Of a DNA stretch of 64,000 nt, positions 19,238 to 27,016 are shown piece after piece (position 1 is the first letter of the stretch; every line of letters starts with the position of its first letter). Below the pieces are notes generated by a model. It was not told the DNA's origin and did not search any database. It saw only the letters and a program-made list of their open reading frames with translations. The stretch spans positions 1-64,000 of the forward strand of contig NZ_JARAJZ010000005.1 of NCBI RefSeq assembly GCF_028765345.1. The letters are read 5' to 3'. Position numbers and translations under genes: made by a program. Source of the DNA: Sporolactobacillus sp. CQH2019. GTDB lineage: Bacteria; Bacillota; Bacilli; Bacillales; Sporolactobacillaceae.

Positions 19238-19628
19238 CCATCTCCTTTGTGGGATCAAATTCGCCGGATGGCCGGAAAAGAAACCGGGACGGACGGAGTT
19301 CGCCGGGCCCAGTTTAATAGGCGCACTGTGACAGGATCTTTAGCCACCGTGTGAGAAAATTCGCCCCGGCCCACCGCTGAAAGAATGGTTGCATAAGTTG
19401 AGCAGTATCTGAATAATAAGGATTTTGCGGGTCAAAAAGACTTTATTGAGGTATAGTATAATAGTAGATAAAGAAAATTTTTCCTCTTATCTGAGGGTAT
19501 CATTATTCACTTTTTCGGGTTAGGGAAGAATTTCTTTTTTTTGTACGCCAAAACTCTAACCCGTAAGGATTGAGAATTTTGAAATTCACTGGACTACCAT
19601 CTAATTAACTTGCAAGAGGTGAATTTTT
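19238..19628 (+). other. Leader region of the acyl-ACP thioesterase gene
   Basis: About 390 bases without a gene. A TATAAT at 19457-19462 may be a -10 box, though no good -35 is seen. Downstream, CGGGTTAG (19516-19523) pairs perfectly with CTAACCCG (19556-19563) around a T-rich loop, and a CCTC/GAGG hairpin precedes it. The leader of about 160 bases could be regulatory, but I recognise no riboswitch class. Confidence 0.4.
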
Positions 19629-20336
19629 TTGTATACTCTCAAAGATCGTGTTTGCGCCAGTCGAACGGGCGATGATGGTCGCTTAAGATTCTCGGATGCC
19701 ATCGAAGTGATTCAGGATTGTTCGATGTTGTGGTTGGAATCGGAACCTTCTTTCCGTAATTTCTTGAAAGCAAACGATCTCGGTATGTTTTTAGTATCCC
19801 GGCAAGCAGACGTTCTGCGTTTGCCGGCTTACGGAGAAAAGATAACCGTCAGAACAAGTGTCTTTGATTGCGATAAATTTTCCGGCTATCGAAATACCCT
19901 GCTGTACGGTGAAGATGATCAACCTTGTGTTTTAACCTGGTGCATTGGTGCATTTGTCGGTTTAAACACAGGAAAAATGGCAAAAGTTCCTGAAGAGGAA
20001 CAGGATAAAATTACGATCGATCGTAAAGTAAACATGGATTATCTGCCTAAACGAATTGCAGTACCGGATATTCACGAACAGAGCTTTGATCCCTTTATCG
20101 TTAAACGCAGCGATATTGATATGTATCACCATATGAATAATGCAAAGTATATTGAGAAGGCGATAGAGTTCCTGCCGAAAAATTTTACGATTCACCGAAT
20201 GCGGATTGAGTATAAAATGCCGGCAAAGGCAGGATATACAATCTATCCGGGACGAATCCGGACTTCATCCGGGAAATGGTACATTTTGCTTCAAAATGCA
20301 AAAAACAGGCCGTATGCCATCCTGGAATTTTATTGA
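19629..20336 (+). CDS. Acyl-ACP thioesterase
   Basis: 235 residues, double hot-dog fold of the bacterial acyl-ACP thioesterase family, which releases free fatty acids from acyl carrier protein. The first hot-dog contains VIQDCSMLW and the second RSDIDMYHHMNNAKYIEKA near residue 160, where His and Asn match the catalytic positions of plant FatA/FatB. Start is a TTG at 19629 with a clear AAGAGGTGA site. It is monocistronic with a long leader. Confidence 0.85.
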   Translation: MYTLKDRVCASRTGDDGRLRFSDAIEVIQDCSMLWLESEPSFRNFLKANDLGMFLVSRQADVLRLPAYGEKITVRTSVFDCDKFSGYRNTLLYGEDDQPCVLTWCIGAFVGLNTGKMAKVPEEEQDKITIDRKVNMDYLPKRIAVPDIHEQSFDPFIVKRSDIDMYHHMNNAKYIEKAIEFLPKNFTIHRMRIEYKMPAKAGYTIYPGRIRTSSGKWYILLQNAKNRPYAILEFY

Positions 20337-20754
20337 TATTATCCTTATCCGTACTATTCTGCTTGTTTGCTTGTCTCAGGGGGAAACCGTTTTTAAAAAG
20401 GAAAATGGCGGAGGGCACCAATGAATCAGGCAGGCGGCCCGGCCCGTATGAAAAAAGGGAGAGCACGGAGACAGCAGATCGCTGTCTTCCTCCTTCTCAT
20501 AACCATGCGGCAGGATCAATGCCTGATCGTCCGAATGTCTCTGGAAAAATGTTGTTCCATAGGGGACCCATCCCGAATATGTTGCCGGCCGCCAAGAAAT
20601 TTTCCGCGTTAAAAAAATAAATTTCTTATAATCTTCTGTTGAATGCTGGGAAACGGCCGCTGGTTTTGTTAGTATGAAGGTAAAGAAGTCAGTCTGAATC
20701 GGGCGATCAATTTTCGCTGACGTTCCCGGCAGAGAAATTCAAGAGGTGAGCGAA
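20337..20754. other. Intergenic region, probably gene debris
   Basis: About 420 bases. A 63-codon plus-strand frame (20421-20612) has only a weak ribosome site and no recognisable domain. The end of the region carries copy 2 of the 37-base repeat that ends the YjjB-like gene, so it may be a decayed duplicate. I do not call a gene here. Confidence 0.4.
20591..20627. repeat. 37-base direct repeat, copy 2
   Basis: Matches 19201-19237 at 34 of 37 bases, including the codons for a PPRNFP/LPRNFP end and the A-rich tail. Confidence 0.7.
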
Positions 20755-21447
20755 TTGAAAATCATATGTTTTGGAGACAGCGTGACTCGGGGGGTCACTT
20801 TTACCGGCGGAAGATTCAAAATTATTCGGGAAAATTATCCCGTACTGCTGCAGCGTCTTCTCGGCAGCGGCGATAAAGTGATCAACAAAGGTGTTTTTAA
20901 CGATAATTCCGATCTGCTTGTGGAGCGCGTTGACAAAGACGTTCTGCAGCTTCATCCGGATCTGGTTCTGATCGGTATCGGAGGAAACGACTGTAATTTT
21001 CACTGGGATCAGGTGGCGCTTCTTCCTGAAGAGGAACATGTGCCGATTGTGCCGCTCAGCCGTTATCTTGAAAATATGAAGATATTGATTGAAAAAGTCA
21101 ATTCGATCGGGGCAGTTCCTGTCGTTCTCAGTTTGCTGCCGCTTGATCCTGTCCGCTACTATCAGTCTTTAATGAAACGGTACAGCCACTCGATCGGACA
21201 CTGGATCAGCTACTGCGGCGGTATTGAACATTGGCACGGCATGTACAATCGCGCGTTGAAAGATTTTGTCCGCAGGACAGGTGTACCCACGATCGATATC
21301 AGATCAGCATTCAAACGGAAGGGCAGCTTTTCGGAATTAATTAATGAAGACGGGCTGCATCCGTCTGCCAAAGGGTACCGGGCGCTCGCCGAAATCGTTT
21401 CGACGTACATTCCTGAATTGCGGACCCGGGTGAAGCAGCATGCCTGA
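20755..21447 (+). CDS. SGNH/GDSL hydrolase (lipase or esterase-like)
   Basis: 230 residues. Block I is KIICFGDSVTRG at the N-terminus with the nucleophile Ser; the glycine block is IGIGGNDCNF near residue 78; the C-terminal DGLHPSAKGY near residue 200 carries the Asp-x-x-His pair. These define an SGNH hydrolase, cytoplasmic because no signal peptide is seen. The start is the TTG at 20755, spaced 7 bases from AAGAGGTG; the GTG at 20746 lies inside that site. A terminator follows. Confidence 0.85.
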   Translation: MKIICFGDSVTRGVTFTGGRFKIIRENYPVLLQRLLGSGDKVINKGVFNDNSDLLVERVDKDVLQLHPDLVLIGIGGNDCNFHWDQVALLPEEEHVPIVPLSRYLENMKILIEKVNSIGAVPVVLSLLPLDPVRYYQSLMKRYSHSIGHWISYCGGIEHWHGMYNRALKDFVRRTGVPTIDIRSAFKRKGSFSELINEDGLHPSAKGYRALAEIVSTYIPELRTRVKQHA

Positions 21448-21482
21448 TCTTATTTTCAAAGGCAGGAAAACGTCGCTAAAAT

Positions 21483-21513
21483 AAGGGACTGCGGTCTTCC
21501 GCGGTCCCTTTTA
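21483..21513. terminator. Terminator between GDSL gene and topB
   Basis: Stem AAGGGAC..GCGG with CCGC.GTCCCTT, loop TCTT, T run on the plus strand. It separates convergent genes. Confidence 0.75.
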
Positions 21514-21553
21514 TCAGTCATTGTTTGAATTTTTCCCCGCAGAACTCTGTCGG

Positions 21554-23662
21554 TCAATGATCCGTTCTTTTTTCAAGAGCCGACTTTAGTGCGTCCGCCA
21601 GACTGTTCCCCAATGGTTCACTGCTGCTGTTTATCTTCTGCATCAGCTGCCGCGTTTCACGTTTGTCCGCATGCTTTTTGGCGTGCTCCGCCTTTTCTAC
21701 GATGCCGCATGTTCTGCACTGAAAATAGACTCCGGCCTTGCCCTGATGGATTTCCATCTTCTTATGGCACGTCGGGCATCTGCGGTTGGACAGTTTCGGA
21801 TCTTTGCGTTTTCGGTAACCGCAGGCGCGGTTAATGCACACAAGCACCCGGCCGCCGTCGCGGTCCTTGCCTTCTTTCATCGGCGAGCCGCATTCCGGGC
21901 ATTTTGTTCCGGTCAGATTCTGAATTTTGTAAGATTGTTCGCTTTCTTTAATTTCCTGAACGAGCCGGACGGTCTGCTCGCGTATATTTTTAATAAAACG
22001 ATCCGGGCTGCCTGTCCCCTTAGCAATATCCTCCAGCTGATTCTCCCATTTTGCCGTCAGTTCCGGCGATTTAAGGGTGGGATTGACGAGATCGATCAGC
22101 TGTCTGCCTTTGGGTGTCGGATGAAGCCTTCCGCCCGCATTCCGTTCGATTGCTTCGGATTGAAGCAGCTTCTCGATAATATCGGCGCGTGTCGCCGGTG
22201 TGCCGAGTCCGTATTTTTCCATTTTTGTCAGCAGATCGGCTTCAGAAAGGCGTGCGGGAGGTTCCGTCATTTTCTGCTGCAGCGAAACCTTACCGATGGG
22301 AAGCGCCTGCCCTTCCCGCAGGGACCCGTGGGTCTGAGGCGCCCGTTCTTCGCCTGTTCCCACGATCCGCCTGAATCCCGGATCAATCTCAACGGTGTCC
22401 TGTATGACCAGATGCTGGTTGCCGGCCGATAGAAGGGCACGGACGGATTCATATTGATGCTCCGGATAAAACAGCGCCAGGAAGCGGCGTATGACCATAT
22501 CGTAAAGTTTTCGTTCATCCGCAGACAGATCGCCGATGTAAACGGGCTGTTCGGTCGGAATCAGCGCATGGTGATCGCCTACTTTTGCGTCATTGAACAC
22601 ATTGGCTGCCAGTACCTTGCCTTTTTGTTTGTGAAGAATCGGCCGTGTTTCCTCCCCGTAAACGGACGAAATCGCTTTTAGACGCTCAGGCATGGTCGCG
22701 GCAATGTCCCAGGTCAGATAGCGTGAATCCGTGCGCGGGTAAGTGACAATTTTGTGCCGTTCATAAAGCGCCTGCAGCACGTTCAATGTTTTCTTCGCGG
22801 AAAAACCGAGGTGCCTGTTGGCATCGCGCTGCAGTTCCGTCAGATCATAGGGAAGCGGCTGATGCTCTTTTTTCCGCCTGATCTCTAATTTGTCGACGAC
22901 CGCCTGTTGTCCCTTCAGTTCTTTAACGATGGTTTCAGCTTGCTGCGGATCAAAAAGGCGGGATTGTTCCCCGTGCCGCCATGCCGCCGTATATCCTCCG
23001 ATCCGGGCGTCGATCGTCCAGTAGGGCTGCGGACGAAAGGACTGGATCGTCTCCTCTTGGTCGATGATCATAGAAAGTGTCGGCGTCTGGACGCGTCCGG
23101 CGGATAAAGAGTCCTCGTATTTTGTCGTAAGCGCTCGCGAAACATTCAATCCGATCAGCCAGTCGGCCTGTGAACGGCATACGGCCGACTGATAAAGTTT
23201 ATCATAATCTCCGGCAGGTTTCAGGCGGCTGAATCCATCACGGATCGCCCGGTCAGTCTGCGAAGAGATCCACAGCCGTTGGACCGGTTTCCGCCAGCCG
23301 ATTTTTTCAATAATCCAGCGGGCGACGAGTTCGCCTTCCCGTCCGGCATCTGTTGCGATCACAAACGTACCGAGATCTTTGCGCTGAGCCAGCCGGCGGA
23401 TCGCATGAAATTGTGCGCTCGTCTGTTTGATCGTTTTTATCTCCATTTTCTTCGGTATAATCGGCAGATCATCCATCCGCCATGTCTTGTAGCGATTGTC
23501 GTAGTCTTCGGGCATCTTGAGTTCAATCAGATGGCCGAGTGCCCACGTGACAACGTAACGGTCGCCTTCAATGTAATTTCGACTGTTATTGCGACAGCCG
23601 AGCACGCGGGCGATTTCTCTGGCGACGCTTGGTTTTTCCGCCAAAATAAGAGATTTGGTCAT
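21554..23662 (-). CDS. topB: DNA topoisomerase III
   Basis: A type IA topoisomerase of 702 residues that relaxes and decatenates DNA. The TOPRIM domain starts LILAEKPSVAREIARVLG, with DAGREGELVARWI near residue 105. The active tyrosine is in TYPRTDSRYLTW near residue 310. Two C-terminal zinc ribbons are seen: CPECGSPM...CINRACGY near residue 596 and CPTCHKKM...CRTCG near residue 640. The size and domain order fit Bacillus TopB. Start ATG has an AGGAAG site. Confidence 0.93.
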   Translation of the reverse strand: MTKSLILAEKPSVAREIARVLGCRNNSRNYIEGDRYVVTWALGHLIELKMPEDYDNRYKTWRMDDLPIIPKKMEIKTIKQTSAQFHAIRRLAQRKDLGTFVIATDAGREGELVARWIIEKIGWRKPVQRLWISSQTDRAIRDGFSRLKPAGDYDKLYQSAVCRSQADWLIGLNVSRALTTKYEDSLSAGRVQTPTLSMIIDQEETIQSFRPQPYWTIDARIGGYTAAWRHGEQSRLFDPQQAETIVKELKGQQAVVDKLEIRRKKEHQPLPYDLTELQRDANRHLGFSAKKTLNVLQALYERHKIVTYPRTDSRYLTWDIAATMPERLKAISSVYGEETRPILHKQKGKVLAANVFNDAKVGDHHALIPTEQPVYIGDLSADERKLYDMVIRRFLALFYPEHQYESVRALLSAGNQHLVIQDTVEIDPGFRRIVGTGEERAPQTHGSLREGQALPIGKVSLQQKMTEPPARLSEADLLTKMEKYGLGTPATRADIIEKLLQSEAIERNAGGRLHPTPKGRQLIDLVNPTLKSPELTAKWENQLEDIAKGTGSPDRFIKNIREQTVRLVQEIKESEQSYKIQNLTGTKCPECGSPMKEGKDRDGGRVLVCINRACGYRKRKDPKLSNRRCPTCHKKMEIHQGKAGVYFQCRTCGIVEKAEHAKKHADKRETRQLMQKINSSSEPLGNSLADALKSALEKRTDH

Positions 23663-23786
23663 ATCGTGACTTCCTTTCAGGCAGCGTCTTCACGGCCGGC
23701 GGCAATAAAAATCGGCCGATCGGCAGCTGCACAATGATCATTATACAGGAACACCGGAGCGGAGAAAAACGATATTAGTCCGCAAT

Positions 23787-24677
23787 CTAGTCTTTCAAGC
23801 TTTCCCGGGTCAGGTTCAGAAATGCGGCAAGCGCCGGGGAGAGCCACTTGTCTTTGTGGCGGACAAGATGCGAGTGAACAGATAAAGGAGTCCCTCCCCA
23901 GGGGAGCAGGGCGATCTCTCCATTCCCAAGTTCTTTCCGGAAGGTTATTTCCGGGAGAACGGCAATGCCCAGTCCGGCTATGACGCATTGTTTGATCGCC
24001 TCCACACTGGCAAACTCAAAAACATGTTCGGGGACTAAACCGCAGTTCGAAAAATCACGATCGAACTGACGGCGGTAACTGCAGTTTTTTTCGGTCAGCA
24101 GCAAGGACTCTTCGTATAAATCGGCCGGAACAACGGTCTTTTTCCTGAACAGAGGATGATCCGGCGCAGCGACGACGCCGATCGTTTCTTTTTTTAACTT
24201 TTCAATAACAAACACGTCCGGAATGAGATCGACGTCCATCAGAATTGCGGCATCCAGGCTGCCTTTCTCAAGCCGGTCAAGAATGTCGCGGTCGGAAATG
24301 CCCGGAGAGAAATGAAAGCGGACTTTGGGATAGCGGTGCCTGAAATCGGACAGGATCGGAGGGAGCCGGTAGGTGCACAGGCTTTCGGTAGCGCCGATGA
24401 CCAATGTACCGGACGGTTCTTTTTCTGACATAACGGCTTTTCTGGCTTCATTTGTTAAAGAAAGAATCTGATTGGCATAGATCTGCAGTTTTCTGCCGGC
24501 ATCTGTCAGTGCCAGACTTTTTCCCAATCTGTCGAAGAGCTGAACGCCGAGCTCATCCTCGAGCGACTTAATATGAGCGGTGACACTCGATTGGGCGAAG
24601 TTCAATTGCTCAGCCGTATGGGTAAAATTTAATTTTTCAGCAGCCTTCTGAAAAGTGATCAGCTGTTTGATCTCCAT
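23787..24677 (-). CDS. LysR-family transcriptional regulator
   Basis: 296 residues. A winged helix-turn-helix occupies residues 2-60 (KLNFTHTAEQLNFAQSSVTAHI), followed by the periplasmic-binding-protein-like effector domain. It is transcribed divergently from the amino acid transporter with about 120 bases between starts, the classic arrangement in which a LysR protein controls its neighbour. The effector is unknown; an amino acid is a reasonable guess from context. Confidence 0.88.
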   Translation of the reverse strand: MEIKQLITFQKAAEKLNFTHTAEQLNFAQSSVTAHIKSLEDELGVQLFDRLGKSLALTDAGRKLQIYANQILSLTNEARKAVMSEKEPSGTLVIGATESLCTYRLPPILSDFRHRYPKVRFHFSPGISDRDILDRLEKGSLDAAILMDVDLIPDVFVIEKLKKETIGVVAAPDHPLFRKKTVVPADLYEESLLLTEKNCSYRRQFDRDFSNCGLVPEHVFEFASVEAIKQCVIAGLGIAVLPEITFRKELGNGEIALLPWGGTPLSVHSHLVRHKDKWLSPALAAFLNLTRESLKD

Positions 24678-24798
24678 AATATCCCCCCTCTATCAAAATT
24701 TCCGATCGTTTTTATCGAAATAATCATCTTTACCGATTGCCTGATCACTCATATGATACAGGAAAAGCTGCCGTTTGCAAAGAACAGGAGGCAAGAAG

Positions 24799-26070
24799 AT
24801 GAAAAAAGAGATCAAAGCAACGATTCGGCTGCCGCAGGCTGTTGCTCTCTATATTGGTGCGGTGCTTGGATCCGGTATATTAATTGTTCCGGGCCTGGCT
24901 GCACGAATGGCCGGTCCTGCTTCATTAATCGACTGGGGCTTTCTCATGGTTCTGGCTTTGCCGCTCTCTGTGTCCATGGCTTATCTCGCACAGGAATATC
25001 CAAGCTCCGGCGGAGTAGCGCATTTTGTTCGGCTGGCCTTCGGTGAACGGGCAGGATCGATCGTCGGCTGGTTTTTCCTGATGTCGGTACCGATCGGGGC
25101 TCCGGTTGCCGCATTGACAGGATCCGGTTATTTAAGCGCAGCGCTTGGACAGACTGAAACTTTCACGATTTTTATCGCCTGCCTGATTTTATTTGCCGCC
25201 GTTGCCCTGAATTATTTAGGCATGAGTCTGGCGGGGAAGATTCAGATCGCTGTGGTTGCCGGAATCCTCGGCATTCTGATTGCGGCGATTCTTGGTGCCG
25301 TCCCCCATATGAAAGTTGTCAATTTTGAGCCCTTTATGCCTCACGGTGCGGCCGCGGTGGGCAGCGCTTCAACAATCCTTTTCTGGTGTTTTATCGGCTG
25401 GGAAGCCGTCTCTCATCTGTCAGCAGAATTTGTCCGTCCTGAAAGGGACGTCATGCGGGCTACGATCCTTTCCGCCGGGCTGGTCGGAACCATTTATTTT
25501 ATGACAGCGGCAGCGGTTATCGGAACAGACAGTTATCGGCAGCAGTCGCAGGCGGCTCTGGTTGCTGTCGCCAGGCTGGCTTTCGGCCAAACCGGCGGCG
25601 TCCTGATCGGTCTATCCGGTCTGCTCATCTGTCTGGCAACCGTTGTGGCTTATATCGGTGCGGCGTCAAGGCTTGGACGTGCCTTATCTGAAACCGGCAG
25701 CGCACCAGGCTGGCTGGGCCTCATTTCAAAGAAGTACGGAACACCGCTCGGCGGGCTGCTTTTTTTGAGCCTGTGCTTTATCTTCGTCATGATATTTTTC
25801 GGATTGAAGATCGTGACACTGACTGATCTAATCCAGTTGCCGAATGCGGCATTTCTATTAACGTACTTTGGCGGCTGCGCGGCCGGTGTCGTTCTGTTCA
25901 GAAACGAACGGAAAAAACGGCTGATCAGTCTGACCGCTGCGGCAGCCACCTTCATTATGATCTTCTTTATCGGCCGGGCGCTCGTCTATCCGGCAATCAT
26001 CCTGGCGGTTATGCTGATCTTCAGGCTGGTCCCCGGAGCGATTGCCCGCTTCATGAGACGGATTGGCTGA
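24799..26070 (+). CDS. APC-family amino acid transporter (YjeH-like)
   Basis: 423 residues with about 12 membrane helices. The APC signature IGAVLGSGILIVPGLAA near residue 18 matches the substrate-binding unwound helix. The overall pattern resembles E. coli YjeH, an exporter of methionine and branched-chain amino acids, so export is plausible. Start ATG at 24799 follows AGGAGG by 6 bases. Divergent LysR regulator upstream suggests induction by an amino acid. Confidence 0.83.
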   Translation: MKKEIKATIRLPQAVALYIGAVLGSGILIVPGLAARMAGPASLIDWGFLMVLALPLSVSMAYLAQEYPSSGGVAHFVRLAFGERAGSIVGWFFLMSVPIGAPVAALTGSGYLSAALGQTETFTIFIACLILFAAVALNYLGMSLAGKIQIAVVAGILGILIAAILGAVPHMKVVNFEPFMPHGAAAVGSASTILFWCFIGWEAVSHLSAEFVRPERDVMRATILSAGLVGTIYFMTAAAVIGTDSYRQQSQAALVAVARLAFGQTGGVLIGLSGLLICLATVVAYIGAASRLGRALSETGSAPGWLGLISKKYGTPLGGLLFLSLCFIFVMIFFGLKIVTLTDLIQLPNAAFLLTYFGGCAAGVVLFRNERKKRLISLTAAAATFIMIFFIGRALVYPAIILAVMLIFRLVPGAIARFMRRIG

Positions 26071-26106
26071 AGGGCACAAAAAAAGGTCAAAATTTCCACA
26101 AAATAG

Positions 26107-26136
26107 TTTGACCTTATTTGACCAAAGGTCTATAAT
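26107..26136 (+). promoter_or_regulatory. CtsR operator and promoter of hsp20
   Basis: Two TTTGACC heptads separated by three bases (26107-26123), reverse complement of the CtsR heat-shock operator GGTCAAA-N3-GGTCAAA, with both halves perfect. The promoter is TTGACC (26108-26113), 17 bases, TATAAT (26131-26136), so bound CtsR would cover the -35 box and spacer. A third half-site (GGTCAAA) lies near 26085. Confidence 0.88.
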
Positions 26137-26213
26137 AAAAGCTGTAGGAGATAGGGATACAAAAAAACAGACATGCAAAAAATACCCTTATAACATTCGA
26201 GGAGGAATGCTTT

Positions 26214-26648
26214 ATGGCAAATCTGTATCCAACTAAAAAAGATCGCGACGGGTTTTTTGATTTCCTGCCTTCCTGGTTTGATGAATGGGGGCACAATTTC
26301 TTCCGCAACACGGGCATTCAGCCTTTTGCGGCAGACGTTCAGGAAAAGAGCAATGCTTATGAGGTGAAGGTCGATCTGCCGGGTTTCAGCAGGGATAATA
26401 TTCACCTGGACTTTGATCAGGGCGTGCTGACAATCGATGCGACCCGTGAACAGGAAACGAATGAAAAGGCGGAAGACGGCAGTTTCATCCGCAAGGAGCG
26501 CGCATCCGGATCTTATACGCGCAGATTTATGCTTGACGGGATCAAAGAAGACGAAATCAAAGCCTCATTCAAAGACGGCGTTCTTCAGGTTACACTTCCT
26601 AAGAGAGAAGAAGCGCAGAAACCGAGTAAATCCATTTCGATCGATTAA
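26214..26648 (+). CDS. hsp20: Small heat shock protein, Hsp20 family
   Basis: 144 residues. An N-terminal arm is followed by the alpha-crystallin domain (about residues 40-130): KVDLPGFSRDNI, the GVLTIDA strand and FKDGVLQVTLPKRE near residue 122. Holds unfolding proteins during stress as an ATP-independent chaperone. GAGGAGG lies 7 bases before the ATG. The CtsR box upstream places it in the class III heat-shock regulon. A terminator follows. Confidence 0.92.
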   Translation: MANLYPTKKDRDGFFDFLPSWFDEWGHNFFRNTGIQPFAADVQEKSNAYEVKVDLPGFSRDNIHLDFDQGVLTIDATREQETNEKAEDGSFIRKERASGSYTRRFMLDGIKEDEIKASFKDGVLQVTLPKREEAQKPSKSISID

Positions 26649-26664
26649 ACATGAAACAGTCAGT

Positions 26665-26702
26665 AAAAATGGGGACCGTATTGCAGCGGTTTCCATTTTT
26701 TT
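26665..26702 (+). terminator. hsp20 terminator
   Basis: AAAAATGG..ACCG pairs with CGGT..CCATTTTT and runs into seven T residues. Confidence 0.8.
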
Positions 26703-26713
26703 GCCTTTTCATA

Positions 26714-26742
26714 TTTACTTGGCTGATAAATCAAGATATAAT
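26714..26742 (+). promoter_or_regulatory. Promoter of the bmrCD leader transcript
   Basis: TTTACT (26714-26719), 17-base spacer, TATAAT (26737-26742). Predicted start near 26749, about 30 bases before the leader peptide. Confidence 0.75.
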
Positions 26743-26767
26743 GATTTCAATAATTAATAATCGAGAA

Positions 26768-26869
26768 GGAGGCGGGCGTCATGAAGTTGACCCCTATTAC
26801 GGCTGATTGGACACAGCGGATCAGAATGTTTGCCGCTATTAGCGGACTGCCGACGCCCGGCTCCTTTTT
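26768..26869 (+). promoter_or_regulatory. Long-range hairpin enclosing the leader peptide ribosome site
   Basis: Arms 26768-26780 and 26852-26864 pair at 12 of 13 positions; the 5' arm holds the leader's GGAGG and the bases up to its ATG, and the 3' arm is followed by TTTTT. The fold would hide the leader's ribosome site or act as a terminator, and any ribosome on the leader would prevent it. Confidence 0.65.
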
Positions 26870-26882
26870 CCGGCACGGATAA
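26781..26882 (+). CDS. Leader peptide of the ABC exporter operon (BmrB-like role)
   Basis: A 33-codon frame starting MKLTPITADW and ending SFFRHG, with an ideal AAGGAGG site 8 bases before the ATG. It lies between the operon promoter and a strong terminator at 26938-26979, ahead of the bmrC-like gene. In B. subtilis, the bmrCD exporter is preceded by the leader peptide BmrB, and ribosome-targeting antibiotics relieve transcription attenuation there. The position here is equivalent, but I see no obvious sequence similarity to BmrB, so the regulatory role is inference. Confidence 0.7.
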   Translation: MKLTPITADWTQRIRMFAAISGLPTPGSFFRHG

Positions 26883-26937
26883 CGGCTGATCATTTATTTT
26901 CTTGTCTAATAAATGATTCGTTTGTTTATTTCCTATG

Positions 26938-26979
26938 AGCCACAGGAGAAGAGATGGTGATTTTCTCCTGTGGCTTTTT
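26938..26979 (+). terminator. Attenuator terminator before bmrC
   Basis: AGCCACAGGAGAA (26938-26950) pairs perfectly with TTCTCCTGTGGCT (26963-26975), followed by T residues. It lies after the leader peptide and only 38 bases before bmrC, so the exporter can be transcribed only by read-through. A CATTTATT/AATAAATG hairpin precedes it at 26891-26915. Confidence 0.85.
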
Positions 26980-27016
26980 ACTGCCGGAAAGCGGCTGCAT
27001 CAAGGGAGGGAATACG

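Noticed and set aside
20421-20612. 63-codon gene upstream of the GDSL hydrolase
   Set aside because: No conserved domain, Arg/Cys-rich translation and weak ribosome site; more likely debris.
26781-26882. Leader peptide as a toxin of a type I toxin-antitoxin system
   Set aside because: No hydrophobic helix and no antisense promoter found; position before an attenuator fits regulation better.
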